Shown here: one piece after another, positions 22,260 to 34,412 of the stretch | Layout: every line of letters starts with the position of its first letter | Position numbering within the stretch: the first letter of the stretch is position 1 | Assembly: GCA_963971225.1 (NCBI GenBank) | Contig: OZ020269.1 | Coordinates: 26,255,283-26,319,282 of the forward strand | DNA: 64,000 bases | DNA from: Melieria omissa | Taxonomy: Eukaryota; Arthropoda; Insecta; Diptera; Ulidiidae | Reading direction: 5' to 3' | Made by a program: the position numbers and the translations under genes | Notes under the pieces: model-generated | Seen by the model: only the letters and a program-made list of their open reading frames with translations | Databases searched by the model: none | What the model was told of the DNA's origin: nothing

Positions 22260-23960
22260 CTACAACGCTGTCCTTCGGCCTTTAGTCTATTGAAAAAATT
22301 ACATAAAACTTAGATAAAACTGCACTACCGCTCAGCCAACTGCACCACATCCCTCTTGACAGCGCTTAATATTTTCACACACTACTTACTTTTGTTTGAC
22401 TATTTTTCTCAGTGTACTCTGTGCATGTTAGATCGCTGCCGCATGCAAATTTCATTACTTATTTTAATAGATTTGTTGTGAATTTGAATTGAGGTGTGAA
22501 AATGTTACGGTCTTGTGCATAACTTGACTAAATTAAATCATTGTGTATGACTTGATGCACGAATGCGGCTTTGGCGCTGCTGCTGGTTTTATTTATAAGG
22601 TTTCTCAATTACAGTAATCAGCCAAGCAGCCAACCAGCCAGTCGGCCACTTAGCCCCTCACAGCCGGTTTAGATTACAGATTATCTTTTTTCGTATAGTT
22701 TCGCTCGCGATTAAGATGCCAAGCTATATCGCAGACATAATGCAGGCCGTGTTACGCGCATGCGGCATTCATAATGAACTCATTAGAAATCACAGTGGGA
22801 GATAAGACGCGCACACGATCGCATTTGCGCGCACTTGATGAAGTTATAAAGCATAATTATGACGATGGGCACATTGAAGGAAGAAGGCTGCACCCAGTGC
22901 CGCACCACTTCGACTGTGGATTCCAAGGCAATGAATGCAATTGTCATGCCACACCTTCCGCAAGTCCAACGGCCATCGACGTTCAGTTGTGTTCAACCCA
23001 TCAGTGTGGCTTTCAAATTTTTCCCAAACACAAATCGCTCTAAACATAACTATGTATGTAATACTATTTTCTTGTGTGTATGTTTGTGTGGATTAGAACC
23101 TTTTTGGCGCATGCGCTGCCTAACTAATGAACACATCAAAATGTTCGACTGGCGATGGCTGCGTTCAGTGGCGCATTGATTGTTTCTCACTCAATGCTCG
23201 GCCGATTGTTTGCTTTGTGTTTGCTTTTGTTGAAATGCGCCACACGTTCGCGAGACCATCGACGGCCCCATTTGAATTTCGTTTAAATTCGCTGCTACTA
23301 ATCTGGACCTCCTCACATGCGGGACCACCCCGATGCTGGAATGCTTCGATTTACATGCAATCGCAATCGCCGCAGCGGTAGTCATTGTAATTTTACTACT
23401 AAACTGCTGCCGCTTATGAATATTTAAGATTAAGCCAAAGTTACGAGCGTTCGCGCATAGCAACAGCAGCAGCAGCAACAAAAAGATACATGCAAGATTA
23501 CAGCAGCGACAAGACAACAACAGCGACTGGGAACATTTATTTGCTGCTGTGTGCGCGCGTGCAGGCGCACTGGCGCATCGAATCAGGCGCAGCTTAGGTA
23601 GGTTCGCTTAGGTAGGTTCGAGGTAGGCGGAAAGCAAGGAAACGGCAGCCGTTCGAAATAATTTGTAGGTCAATAATGAGTGCTTTTATGACTCTATTAA
23701 GGGACCAACTGGCCAACAACGCGCTGACTCAGCGGCAACGACAGCGGACCTCCAAGCGACAGACCAACCAGACCATCTGCTCTGGTGGCCTGTGGTGCGG
23801 CGGCGCTGTTGAGAGTGGAGCGTTTAAATGCCAATGATGGGTTGTGGATACTGCGAGCTGAGTGATTGAGTGAATGTGAATGGAAATGTGGGGCGGATTG
23901 ATTGCATTCGTTGTGTAGATGTTAAGAATTGAATAGATTATCAAAGTCTACTGATAGATT
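22260..23960. other. low-repeat intron block, no gene
   Basis: The block is GC-balanced. A short CTTAGGTAGGTTCG duplication lies at 23593-23620 and a CAG/CAA tract at 23460-23480. Open frames on both strands are unremarkable. Confidence 0.4.
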
Positions 23961-24529
23961 GAGGTGGTACCAGCAGACCAAATAGGTTACGCCTTAAAGC
24001 ACATTTGCTATCAGTGTCAGTGTCATCAGTTGGAGACCTGTAGGAACATTTTTCTAGTAACTAAGTTCCACTGAGAATCGAACCAATTCAATGAACTTCA
24101 ACAGAACTTTGGTTCCTTTATTCAAAACGCTAACTTGCACTGAAAGAGACCTTAGATGAAGCAATAAGAGAATCTGAAGGTAGCAACAAGAGACCCTGTA
24201 CACAAAAACAGACCAGCGGGTCTCAAATTGTGATACGCGTACCAACATTGGTACATGACACCTCCAAAGCTGCTATGCGTTCGAATGACACAGTTTGTGA
24301 ATGATCGATAAGCAATATATACATATATGTACATTAGGCATGATTTAGTGCAAGATATTTCGATTTCGATGCTCCGCAACTTCTCATTTAAGTGCATGAT
24401 CCAAAAAGTTTTTGGGCTAGAGTGGCGTCGCATTGAGGTCAAAGCTCACAAAAAAGCTGGAATATTCGACAAATTGCTCCATAGCTGGACATTAGTGGTT
24501 CTTAGAGTGTTAAAATCTATGACTGACCC
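23961..24529. other. intron, nothing recognised
   Basis: No coding or transposon signature could be supported. A small TATATACATATATGTACAT stretch sits at about 24316. Confidence 0.35.
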
Positions 24530-24534
24530 CCACT

Positions 24535-24800
24535 AGTTTTCTCTACTGAACATTTCTTCCAAACCTATTTATAGCCCATCTCCAACCCTTAATGGGGCTC
24601 CCATACAAAATGGTCGTTTTTACACTATAGGCTCCCACTGCTCCCAGATCGCCCCCAGACGTGTCAAATGTATCACCGACACCCATTTATATTCCCTTCC
24701 GAATGTTTCTTCCAAACATACCTACCCGCCACCTCCAAGTCTTAAGGGGGCTGCCATACAAAATTTGCCAATTTCTATATCATTGGCTCCCCACTTGTAA
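24535..24800. repeat. direct duplication, period about 155 bp
   Basis: A block with TTCTTCCAAACxTA, CCxCCTCCAA, CTTAAxGGGGCTxCCATAC and CTATAxxATTGGCTCCC occurs twice, at about 24548-24640 and 24701-24795. It has no coding value. Confidence 0.65.
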
Positions 24801-25021
24801 ATGTAGTAGTTAGGTAAGCGAGAAAACATCGGATCTCCGAAACTACTGAACGTTTTGTTCAGCGATCGCCAAAATTCTTGAGTACAAAAAATACAAAATG
24901 AATTAAGGTTCAGAAATTCACCACTTTTGGGTTTCTATAATGCAATAATCAAAATGTAATGTCGAAATCCCATTAACTTCCCCATTTCGAATATAATTGT
25001 AACCACATAACATAATATAAC

Positions 25022-25268
25022 CACCATTGATACCACATATTTCACCCGTTTGTTTTAATGTGTATGCAACACTGTTTTTTTTAAGGATTTCATCACACAT
25101 TTGAAGCGGATAATGGAAAGGGGGAACAGGGGATGGGACCCACAGTTTAACGACGAATCCGAATGACGAATACAGCTTCATGTGGATAGAGGTAGAAGTA
25201 TACGAACGTTTAACCAGTCCGAGTTAGGATTCGAACTTAGGGCATCTGCTGGACTATCGAGGCCGGCG
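25022..25268 (-). mobile_element. tRNA-derived SINE, minus-strand copy
   Basis: Reading the minus strand from 25268: GGCCTCGATAGTCCAGCAG, B-box AAGTTCGAATCC, ACTCGGACTGGTTAA, CTACCTCTATCCACATGAAG, then the body segment CAGTGTTGCATACACA and GGTGAAATATGTGGTATCA. Both head and body match the copy at 53302. The 3' tail is not preserved. Confidence 0.82.
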
Positions 25269-25649
25269 ACGCATGCAAAAACGAACCCGCCAAGCCCCTA
25301 AAACTTCTGTTTTTTGCAAACATTTTGAGTGGTAAATCATGTGATGGCGTATTCGATATAGATTATAGGTCTTAGACATCCTGTGTCTCTGCACCACCAC
25401 CTTTTGTCTTAGTAACCACCCAGCGGCTAAGGTTAGTCTTATCAATTTGAGGTTTCTTGTTCTTTTTCCTGAAGAAGAGAAGAAGATGGTGTTGGCTTGG
25501 AAAGACTGTAGCGGCTTAGAGACTGGATCATGAATATTTAACCTGAATCCACTAAGGTCAAAGATACTAGAAAAACTTTCTACAGGGAAACTTTTCCATA
25601 ATAAGCGATGCGCTCCAGAAAATCTGTTTCTATGGAACGTTTAGTCAAA

Positions 25650-25915
25650 GAGATAAAAAATCTATTTAATTTCTTGAGCCTTTCCTCTTTCATTTGATAT
25701 ACATATCGCCATATTCCAACGAGGTTAAGTATTTCATCTATTTTTATTTGTTATCCTCTTCAATATTTTGAAGTCTTTAAAAAGAGCAAAGGATGTAGAA
25801 ATGAAAAACTGAGTATGCAGTATTACTATGTTTGGTCTCAGTTTCACGCCCATATGGATTTTTCACGGTGAGAAAATTTTTTTGCATTTTTGTCGCACGG
25901 TGTTATACTTAAAGT
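25650..25915. repeat. interspersed repeat ending in GTCGCACGGTGTTATA (copy 2)
   Basis: This copy is collinear with 15060-15355 through CCTTTCCTCTTTCA, AGCAAAGGATGTAGAAATG, GTATGCAGTATTACTATG and CATATGGATTTTT, ending TTTTTGTCGCACGGTGTTAT. Confidence 0.7.
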
Positions 25916-26043
25916 TTTTGGTAAAATCACATGGATTTAAAAAATTGCACATTAAATACAAAAAGTGACAACTTAATATTTTCCAAAAATTATCTATTTT
26001 CCAAAAAATGTGTCCAGAAATCTCAGAGTACATATCGCAGTAC

Positions 26044-26216
26044 CAGGGGCGGATTCAGAAAAATATTTCGGGAGGGTGGGGTTTCAAAAAGTATTTCTTT
26101 AATATTCATAAAATAACAGAAATTCCTTTTAATGTGTATGTAGTTTTAAAGTCAATCCAAATATTTTGGGGGGAAGGGGTTTCAACCTCCAAACCACCCC
26201 CCTGGAACCGATACTG
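26044..26216. mobile_element. hAT-like MITE, 173 bp, exact 8-bp target duplication
   Basis: CGCAGTAC at 26036-26043 is repeated at 26217-26224. The termini CAGGGGCGGATTCAG and TGGAACCGATACTG are imperfect inverted repeats. The interior has GGGAGGGTGGGGTTTC and, inverted, GGGGTTTCAACCTCC with a CCACCCCC tract. Confidence 0.85.
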
Positions 26217-26291
26217 CGCAGTACACATCTTTCACTTCTTCGAAAATTTAATACTTTTCACGATTTCTGTATCTAGAAAAACACTCTGCTT

Positions 26292-26433
26292 CAGTGGCGC
26301 ACGCAGGGGGTAGGGGGTTCAAACGCCCACAAACACAAAAAATGCTTTTACAAAATATGGTTGCGAATAGTATTCACCACAAAAGTTTTACGTAAACCCG
26401 GCTCCCTAAAATTAAATCTTGTGTGCGCCACTG
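26292..26433. mobile_element. hAT-like MITE, 142 bp
   Basis: The termini are CAGTGGCGCACGCAGGGGG and TTGTGTGCGCCACTG. The interior has GGGGGTTCAAACGCCC. Exactly the same length and layout occur at 40636-40777, defining a family. The flanking 8-mers do not match, so the target duplication has decayed or the insertion rearranged. Confidence 0.75.
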
Positions 26434-26434
26434 G

Positions 26435-28890
26435 TCCGTTTAAATGTTAAGTAATTGCATTGCAACAACTTTTTGCTTCTCCTGAGCTTTTGAGATTTTT
26501 GAGTTGTGACTCTTTTGTGTTTAGTCTAAGATATATTGAATAGATTTAACCTCCCATGGACCATAAAACTTTGGCACTAACTCACCTTGTGAAATCGAAC
26601 CTTTACACAATACAAGAATACAAAAAAATGTATATTGGTAATTTGTATTTTTATGCCGACCCACATGTTGGTTATTCGTAAAATATTGTTGCTTCCTAGC
26701 CGGAATATTGAAAGCAATTATTGCAAAAATCACTTAAGATCTCCTGAAGCTATAACGCTGCGCATTGCAACGGCTGCAACGTGTGTGGCACCAAAAATTG
26801 AAGCCCGCAGAAACCATAAAACAGCCAACAAACCTGCTAAACCCAACTCACACTCATACACACACATACGTACATAGACAGACATAAACAAACAAAGGCA
26901 AAAGGCGAAAAGTGCAGAGAGAGATGCAGCGAAAAACAAATATGCGAATCAGAATGTTCACACCAATGCCTACAAACGTTAACATCAATCTTCCACGGAT
27001 CAAATCGGGAAGATGCAAAACACTTCGGTGCGCCAGACCACCGGGACGCGCCAAACGATCGGCCACCGGCCGCCACTGGCCACAGAGCGTGACGGCCAAC
27101 CGTTGGCGCAACGCAGCCGGCAGCTTCCAGCCGCCCGAATAGGTGCAGACGATGCGTTGCGGCAAGTTGCATGCGGCGGCCTTTTGCGCCACTGCCGCCT
27201 GCGGCACAAAACATGTATGCGTCGTTGTTGCTGTCGCTGTCGAGGTCGACGTTGGCAAAAATTGCAGCCGCATTTTTGCCCGCAGGTCGACGCTGCTTAT
27301 GTCTCACTTGAGTGGAGCGTTGTCGGGATGGGCTGATCCCCCATAAAGCCAAATTAATCAATTAATGAAGCATTTAATTAATGTGCGCAGGCGCAGAGGC
27401 GCAGAGGCTGTACGCAGGCGTTCTGGCAAGTTGGCCGTTGCGCCAATGGGGCCGACAGATAGGCGACTTACAAGACTGCATGCAGCCAGGATGCGCAAAC
27501 ACGCAGCCCAACAACAACAACTTGAGCCCAGTAACCGACGACCACCTGTGCCTCATCTGGATTTAGCGTCAGTCTGTTTGTTGTTGTTAATTTTTTTTTC
27601 AGACGGCCTACGTGCGTTCACTTACATGGCTGACCGCAGGCAAAATGTTCGTAGCTGTCAGTTGGCGTAATTACAATATTACGCATGCCACAGCAACGAG
27701 CAGCGGCGGCGACGGCGAATTGCGTCTGCAATTGATTTAGCAATCATTGGCGATTTCCAAACGCTGCGGCAATCACACAAAACTTCATTGCTGCCTCACA
27801 GACTGCCGCACTATTCTAGTTGCCTTGACTGATGGCCGCAGCTGCTGTTCGCCTTTGTGTAAATGATTTAATAACCCAATTCGATGGTCGAGCAACAGCA
27901 ACTTGCAACAATTGATCCGCCGCGGCATTCGATTGTGGGCCGCTTAGCACTGATTGTCTGCACTTGTCTGCTTGTTGCTGCGATCAATTTCAATTGCCGC
28001 TGATTTTGTCGCTGTCGGTCTTAATAAATAAGTGCAGCGCTTCCAAAGCGATCTCGACTTGATTGATCTGTTCGATGCAAGCGAACGCCGAATCAATCGA
28101 TCGGCAGATCGCCCTTTTGTAGCTTTTGTTGTCATACGAGGCGCGCCAACAACTTGACTCGACTTGACTCGCTCTGCGCGGGACCACACACGACGCAATT
28201 TGAATTCCGCATAAATACAACGATGAAGCTAGTCGGCCAACGGCCGCGCAGACAGTCAACAGTCGACAGTCGTGTTCGGATCGGTATTTGTTAATTTATC
28301 AATAAAATGTTTCGATCACTTTTTAATTTACCTACCGCATTTGATCCAATTTAACAGACATTAAAGCCCGTAAAGCAGCCTTAACCGGCAGCAAAACAAA
28401 CACATAAACGACTTCAATCACGCGCAGCTTCGAGACTTGTGTTGTTTTTGTTGTAGCACTCTTATGGCGCATATTAAATCGAATTTTTTGCCGTTTGTTG
28501 GTATTTTATTATAGAATCGGTGGGATGATGTGGGAATTTCTTGACTCAGACCAGTTAATTGAGTTATCAACTGTGGTTAGTCGTTTTATGTGCGGCGAGC
28601 AGGTACACTCGATCGTTGTGGTCCGCAAAGCGTTGTGCTGGCTGCATATGCAAAGTCTGCCGATCATAAAAGATCACATTCGGTTGTGCTGGTTGAAGTA
28701 GTTGAGAGAATAACATTTGTAGGCTTGCGACGCTAATTCGTAGAGCAATAAAACTTAATTGGTTATTGTACATTTAATGTGCCATAGAAAAGGTTCCCAG
28801 CTTTAAGTTCAAATAAGTACAACAATTTTATTTGAATACTTAACTCAATCTGACTCAGCGGCAAACTAAACGCAGAGATATTTCATTTTT
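26435..28890. other. low-repeat intron block, no gene
   Basis: This GC-rich block includes a dense GGCC/CGCC region at 27040-27300 with many overlapping but mutually inconsistent open frames on both strands. That pattern marks compositional openness rather than coding. Runs of GATCGAT-like sequence lie at 28050-28110. It is a candidate regulatory segment. Confidence 0.4.
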
Positions 28891-29160
28891 ATGACAAAGA
28901 ACTGTAGAAAACTAGCTTTTGTAGAGTTACACATGTCGAGTCAAGAGTGAACTTTATTAGAGTAGATTCGCTTAAGTTCAAGTGGAAGTCTGAGTACGGG
29001 ATCTTCATATTAAAGTATCTGCAATTCTGTGTTCGAAAGCTGTAATAGCTTAAGTCCATAAGTACCATTTTGAACTTTTAAAGGAACCCTTAACTTTATG
29101 ATGTCTTAGGTCGACTTAAGTGTTTATCGTTTTTGACCCCAGAATTATGCGATATACAAT

Positions 29161-29310
29161 GCCGGCCTCGATAGTCCAGCGGGTAGCGCGTTGGCTTTTC
29201 ACACCAGAGGCTCTAGGTTCGAGTCTTAGTTCGGACTGGTTTAACACTTGTCTGCTTCTATCGCTAACCACAAGAAGTGGATGAGAAGATAAAAGTCAAA
29301 TTCACGCTTT
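29161..29310 (+). mobile_element. tRNA-derived SINE, 5' part
   Basis: The head GGCCTCGATAGTCCAGCGGG then TAGCGCGTTGGC (A-box region), the B-box GGTTCGAGTC, and CTGCTTCTATCGCTAACCAC align to 53302 onward. The copy is truncated before the CAGTGTTGCATACACA body. Confidence 0.8.
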
Positions 29311-29312
29311 TG

Positions 29313-29493
29313 TTTCGATGTTACTTTGAGTAACCACGGCATTGGAAGGACCTGGATGTTTGTCGTCCTTTATGTCTTCACGACCGTCCTGGAACCGCTT
29401 AAACCACTCATGTACTCTGGCAGGAGATAAGCAATCATTACCATACTCTTGTTTCATCAAATTGAATGTTTCGCTAAATGTTCTACAAAGTTT
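29313..29493 (-). pseudogene. mariner transposase N-terminal fragment
   Basis: The minus strand is open for 60 codons and reads FSETFNLMKQEYGNDCLSPA then RVHEWFKRFQDGREDIKDD and GPSNAVVTQSNIE. This is the N-terminal helix-turn-helix of mariner transposases (YG..LS...V.EW..RF..GRE...DD). No catalytic domain follows. It ends within about 2 bp of a SINE copy, which may have cut it. Confidence 0.82.
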
Positions 29494-30840
29494 AAAAAAA
29501 AAACTTAATATTTTTTTTTATTTATTTATTTCATTATAAAACATTGGCATTAAAGAATTACTTCTTTTGCATGCCACAAGTTGATACTTATTAATTAACA
29601 ATTGATTGATTGCTCAATAAATAACAATTGATTATCAACAATTGATTATTAACAATGTATTTGAATCCAGTGGAATCTTAATATTTAAAATAAAAGAAAG
29701 AAAAGGAAAAAAAGAGTGCAAAAGTAGAGAAGGACAGAGTTAAGAAAAGTGTTTGAAAATATAATGCTTAAAGTGGCGTCTGCTGGCAATTGATTTTATA
29801 TTTATGGGCAACGAATTCCATAATCTAATAGTGCTTACAAATATTGGCTAATTGTTCGAATCGCTCACTTTTCAGACCTTGTATAACATAGTTCGTACTG
29901 TCTACGACTAATGAAATTGATGCACTCTGGTAACAAATGATTTATTCGTCGTTTTAATGTAATTTCCCCATTTCACTTTTGTGGCCTACTCGATCCTTGG
30001 CACTTATTGGGGACTATAGTCGCTCTTATAAAACATCTAAAGTCTAAAACATTAAAAAGCAGTCATCTTCAATGAAAATGTTCCATACGGAAAGTCCAGA
30101 GACTGATTAAATGTCCACAGGTGTTAATAGAAAAATGTATTGCACGCGGTCGGAAAACCCTCTACAAATCTACAATGTGGCCTATTTTGTCTGAGCAGAA
30201 ATATTCGGTACGTTGAGACACTTTTGAAAGTATAATTTTTATTGACCTGTAAGCGGAGTAGTTGCCTCGTTGAGTACTGAGCCAGTGTGACCAATTCATG
30301 AACGACCACTCCAACAAAAACGCTAATAGACGTAACATAGTTTCCAGTAGGGCATCCATCATCGAATTTTCTGGCCCCAAGAACCCAGATGTCCCCTCAA
30401 ACTCCGTATGAAGTATGGTCCGAATGAAAAAGATGACTTCACTTAGTTCCTACAGCTGCACAAAAAGCATCATGAGAGTTTGACTATGAATTAAGCCCAA
30501 ATTTCCAAACATCTATCATAGATGTCTACTCTACTGTAGATGTCTATCCTGAATGTTAATGGAAAAAATGCAACCATGTTGTTAATGCAACATTATCGGT
30601 ATATGAAAGGCACCTACAAGTCTTTCAAGTTTTTTTTTCACTGCCTCAGTATTGAGTGAACACCTGCTAAACAAAAACTTTCAATGATTTGGTATTAGTT
30701 GTGTTTGGATTTGAGTTCACAACACCCAAACTTTCGGTCCTAATTAGAGAAACCATATCATACTACATCACACCAAAAACTATACTTTCAGAGCATAGAT
30801 AACCAAACGAAGTAAACCACAGGACTGTCTAGTTTCAATG
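29494..30840. other. AT-rich intron, nothing recognised
   Basis: Small repeats of AACAATTGATTATxAACAAT are seen at 29597-29656. No coding signature is present on either strand. Confidence 0.4.
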
Positions 30841-30846
30841 TATTTA

Positions 30847-30990
30847 TTGGAGCACATTCTCTGCGCCTGTCCGGCTATCTCAAGACTGCGACTTACTTAG
30901 GGGCTCCATTCTTTTCTGGATTAGAGAAGGTCCCCAACCATGACATCAAGTCGCTGCTGAACTTCGCTAGGAAAACACGCATTCTCACAG
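30847..30990 (+). pseudogene. non-LTR retrotransposon fragment (end of RNase H/C-terminal region)
   Basis: Reading LEHILCACPAISRLRL, then after a one-base frameshift YLGAPFFSGLEKV and LLNFARKTRIL. This matches the C-terminal zinc-knuckle-like end (EHxLCxCPAxxxxRxxxLG) of R1/I-type non-LTR retrotransposons. No reverse transcriptase remains nearby. Confidence 0.72.
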
Positions 30991-30999
30991 ATCATTTTT

Positions 31000-31350
31000 A
31001 CGTCGATACACAACACTAAGAAGCTCTAACTGATATCGCTATGGACCCAATAGGGTCTACGCGTAACTTACTTGGCCAGCCAGCTTACCTAACCAAACCT
31101 TATGTGTTTAGTGATTTAATGTACAGAATAAAGCTAAGGAATAAACGACTATAAGTAACGGTATAATATAGTTGTATAGTATAATATAGTTGGAAGTAAA
31201 TAGTAAAGTGTTCTCTCTAATGCCATAGTGACCTGAATAGTTGTCTCATACCAAAACTAAAAAAGGGGAAACGACATAACCTTTGAACATTTTTGGACTA
31301 TTTGTCAATTCATATTCTTTCCCAAATGGAAGTTCTAATATAGGACTTAG
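31000..31350. other. intron, nothing recognised
   Basis: The stretch is AT-rich, with a TATAATATAGTTG duplication near 31160-31190. Confidence 0.35.
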
Positions 31351-31354
31351 AACT

Positions 31355-31524
31355 TACAGTAGAGCTCACTTAAGTACCTCACCAAAGTTGTAGTGTTTTT
31401 GAGGTACTTAAGCTGGTGGAGTACTTAAGTGGGTTGAGTACTTAGCGGTCATAGCACTTAGTATCCACAAATTTTGGTTACTTGAATCAGAAGGAGAAGA
31501 GGCACTTATGCTGGCTTTACTGTA
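31355..31524. mobile_element. pogo/Tigger-like MITE, about 170 bp
   Basis: The termini are TACAGTAGAGCTCACTTAAG and GCACTTATGCTGGCTTTACT followed by GTA. Inverted CAGTARARC ends are flanked by TA on each side. The interior has repeated AGTACTTAAG words. Related to 20501-20621. Confidence 0.65.
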
Positions 31525-31939
31525 CTTTTGCTATAGAACTTAAAGCGCCACAATTGTTATCTCAAAACTTAAATTCTGCGTAGAGTCAAGGTTTTTGGAA
31601 AAAGCTTTAAAGATCCACTGTAATCCGCTACAGATTGTTATAGCCAGTTCGATAAGTAAGCCAGCGTATAGTCTTATTGCCTGAACAAAATTACACTGCA
31701 CAACAACTTTTACCTAGTCAAATGCATAACTATGCAATGTCTGTGGCCGTGGCGCCACCACTGATATTATTTTGGGAAGATCCATTCATAACTTCAGATG
31801 CCATTTAAAACCATATCCATAAATACATTTTTTACATCCTACATTAATAAAGTAAGAAGAACGAATTTTAAGGATGTAGAAGTGTACATATTTAGCATCA
31901 CTATTGGTTTGTTCCTTAAGACATATTTTTTTCCAAAAA

Positions 31940-32225
31940 AACTTTTGGAAATAAGGAAAAGGAAATTTTCAACACCTGTTTGTCCTTTAGAACCAATTAT
32001 TAAATTTTGTAAGATTCTAAGGATTTTTCTCTTTAATTTGATGCTCATATTGTTATTCTACATAATTTTCCGAAAAAAACATGTCCTTGAAATTACAAAA
32101 TCCTTTAAAAAAATTCCTGACAAAGAGAAAAACTAAAAACGCAGTTTAACCACATTTGGCCCCTAGTTTCGCGAGTATATAGATTTTTTCGTGTGTAAAA
32201 TTTGTTGTTGCACGGTGTTATAGCT
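31940..32225. repeat. interspersed repeat ending in GTTGCACGGTGTTATA (copy 3, diverged)
   Basis: The right end TTTCGTGTGTAAAATTTGTT then GCACGGTGTTATA and an upstream TTTTTCTCTTTAATTTGATG parallel the copies at 15040 and 25650. A further solo end, TTTTGTTGCACAGTGTTAT, is at about 34392-34410. Confidence 0.5.
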
Positions 32226-32299
32226 CAAGCGAGTTGTTATAAACACATTTGTATGATCATATGTTTGCAATATCCCCGTGAATTCGATAATCCTTTTAG

Positions 32300-34300
32300 C
32301 TTTGTCACAATTGCAAATCAAGCGTCAATGACAATTTAAGCCAAGTCACAAACCACTTTGATCAAAACACAAACCAAAAGTGATGCTACAACTTTGGACT
32401 ATAAATTTAAAAAGTCAACAAATTTTTGTTTCCGTTGACCTAAAATGAAAATGCATTAAGCTCATCTGGAGATAAGATTTCCTTACTTTCTCCTAAACAT
32501 TGACCACCATTGACTTCTTCCCACTATCTTCCAACTAATTAAATTTGCCTATAACTATGATTTCGCTGGCTGAACTTCTAGCACCCATAATCTCCAAATG
32601 AGACTCAATGTTCGTTAGGCAGCCACCAGCTGTAGGCCATTTGCATCTGCATGGGTGTTGTAACCTGAAAGCACCGTGCGGCAGCGGCCAGCATGAGTCA
32701 TGAATCATCGCCCCCGGTAGCACTGACCGCTGCTGTAAGACGTTATCGGCAATTGCTGATCACAACATAAGCGATCAATTAGCAAAATGTGAACAATCGA
32801 TCCCTTCGTCTGTCCGCTCGCGCGCTCATTCATACGTTCGGCGATTTGTGCCTTCATTAGCTGCCATTCGAGGCCGGCTGCATCGGGGGCGCCAATGAAA
32901 TTAAATGAAATCATTAAGAGGCAGAAATGTGACCGCAAAAAATGCACACAACACAACGAGAGAGAGAGGGCAGAAATTAAATTAAATGCCTACTAAAATA
33001 AATAAATAAACAGTCAAAAACGCAGCCAAGAAAATGCAGCCGCACACACACACACACACACACGCACAGCGCTTTGGTCCGGAATGCGCTACCTGATATT
33101 ATGAATGCTATTTTAAGAATTTATACGCGCAAGGACATTCGACAAAACTGTCAGCGTGGCTGCGCCAGTGAAGCAGTGGTGCTTCTTATTGTTGTTGTTG
33201 TTGTAGTTATGTTAATTTTTGCACGTAAGATCAGGTTGCTGTGCGATTCTTCGTTGGAAGTTGTGCGTTGTTTTGGCGACATTTGTTGTTGTTGTTGTTG
33301 TTGTTGTAAGCGCCACTGGCTGCTACTGCTTCTGGTTATTGATGCCACGTTACGTTTTTTCGTCAGCAGCGTAGCACCTAATCGCCACAATTGGCAACAC
33401 TGTGCCAGCAACAACAACAGCCAAGCGGCAGACGTTTTTCTCACGCGGCGTTTGTTGTTCTTGTTATTAGTTGTTGTTGTTGTAGTGTTTATTGTTTTCA
33501 TTTGTGTTGTATTTTGGTATTTTTTTTTTATTGAGAACATTGCTGTGCTTCGTTTTTGTTTTTTTGTATTTTTTTGAAAAGTGATCTTTGGATATTTTTG
33601 GTCAAGGCTGGCATTGAGTTGGTTAACGATTTCCTTGAAATCATCAATGAACGGTTTTAATGAGCTAATTGAGTAATTAAGCGCATGAATCACATTTCTT
33701 TTGACTGCTCGAAACGCATTTCTTTTGGCTGCGGTTTTATTGTGGCGGCGCCTCAAGCGGCCATAGGGACAAGGGTTAAGGGAGTGGCAGCGTGTAGGAA
33801 ATGCAACATTCATCATGATTTGAGTCGGTTTGCTTTGAGTGGCCTAAAAGGATACGAGGCATTAATGGATTTTTGTGAAGCAACAACAGAATTTCAGTGT
33901 TGACACTATGTCAACAAACAAAAGAAGTCAATCGAAGTGTTCAAGTTGTAAAAAGGTTGAAGCAGGTTTAGAGAAAACTAAGTACTTTAAGTTTAGATAA
34001 AGTTTTGGTAAGAAGTTTAAAGTATGAGAGAAAATATTTGAAGTCTTTATTGAAGAGTTAAGACGACTTGCAGCTGCAATGGCAATCGATAAGAATAGAA
34101 ATTTTTACAAATTGCTAGAATTTCAGGCAACTAAACTGCAATGGCACTGAACATTAATAAAACAATGATGTTTCGGATTACACTAATGCTGATTACACTG
34201 TGTAACAAACATGTTCGCACATAAAAAAATGTGAATGATTGCAATACCCCCGAAAAAATTGATTGTTGTAGGTAAAAGGTATATAAATCATTACTACAAA
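32300..34300. other. low-repeat intron block, no gene
   Basis: A CA run lies at 33043-33065 and GTT runs at 33190-33205, 33283-33307 and 33464-33485. The 221-codon minus-strand and 167-codon plus-strand frames at 33.1-33.8 kb come from translated simple repeats (poly-Thr, poly-Gln, poly-Val) and have no domain. Confidence 0.4.
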
Positions 34301-34317
34301 TGCACTCACAACGATTT

Positions 34318-34412
34318 TTAACACTAGAAAGACCATTGTGATCATTTAAAAAGTTTTAAATATCTGAATTTTAATTCCAACAGGTATTGAATTTTGTTGC
34401 ACAGTGTTATTG
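34318..34412. mobile_element. solo end of piggyBac-like MITE
   Basis: TTAACACTAGAAAGACCATT then GTGATCATTT matches the ends at 6349 and 21977. The element is truncated or fused to the TTGTTGCACAGTGTTAT end. Confidence 0.5.

Noticed and set aside
26837..27361. 174-codon minus-strand frame in GC-rich block
   Set aside because: Several overlapping frames on both strands are open at once; none has a family signature.
33074..33816. 167-codon (+) and 221-codon (-) frames
   Set aside because: They are translations of GTT/CAA simple repeats on opposite strands, with no domain.
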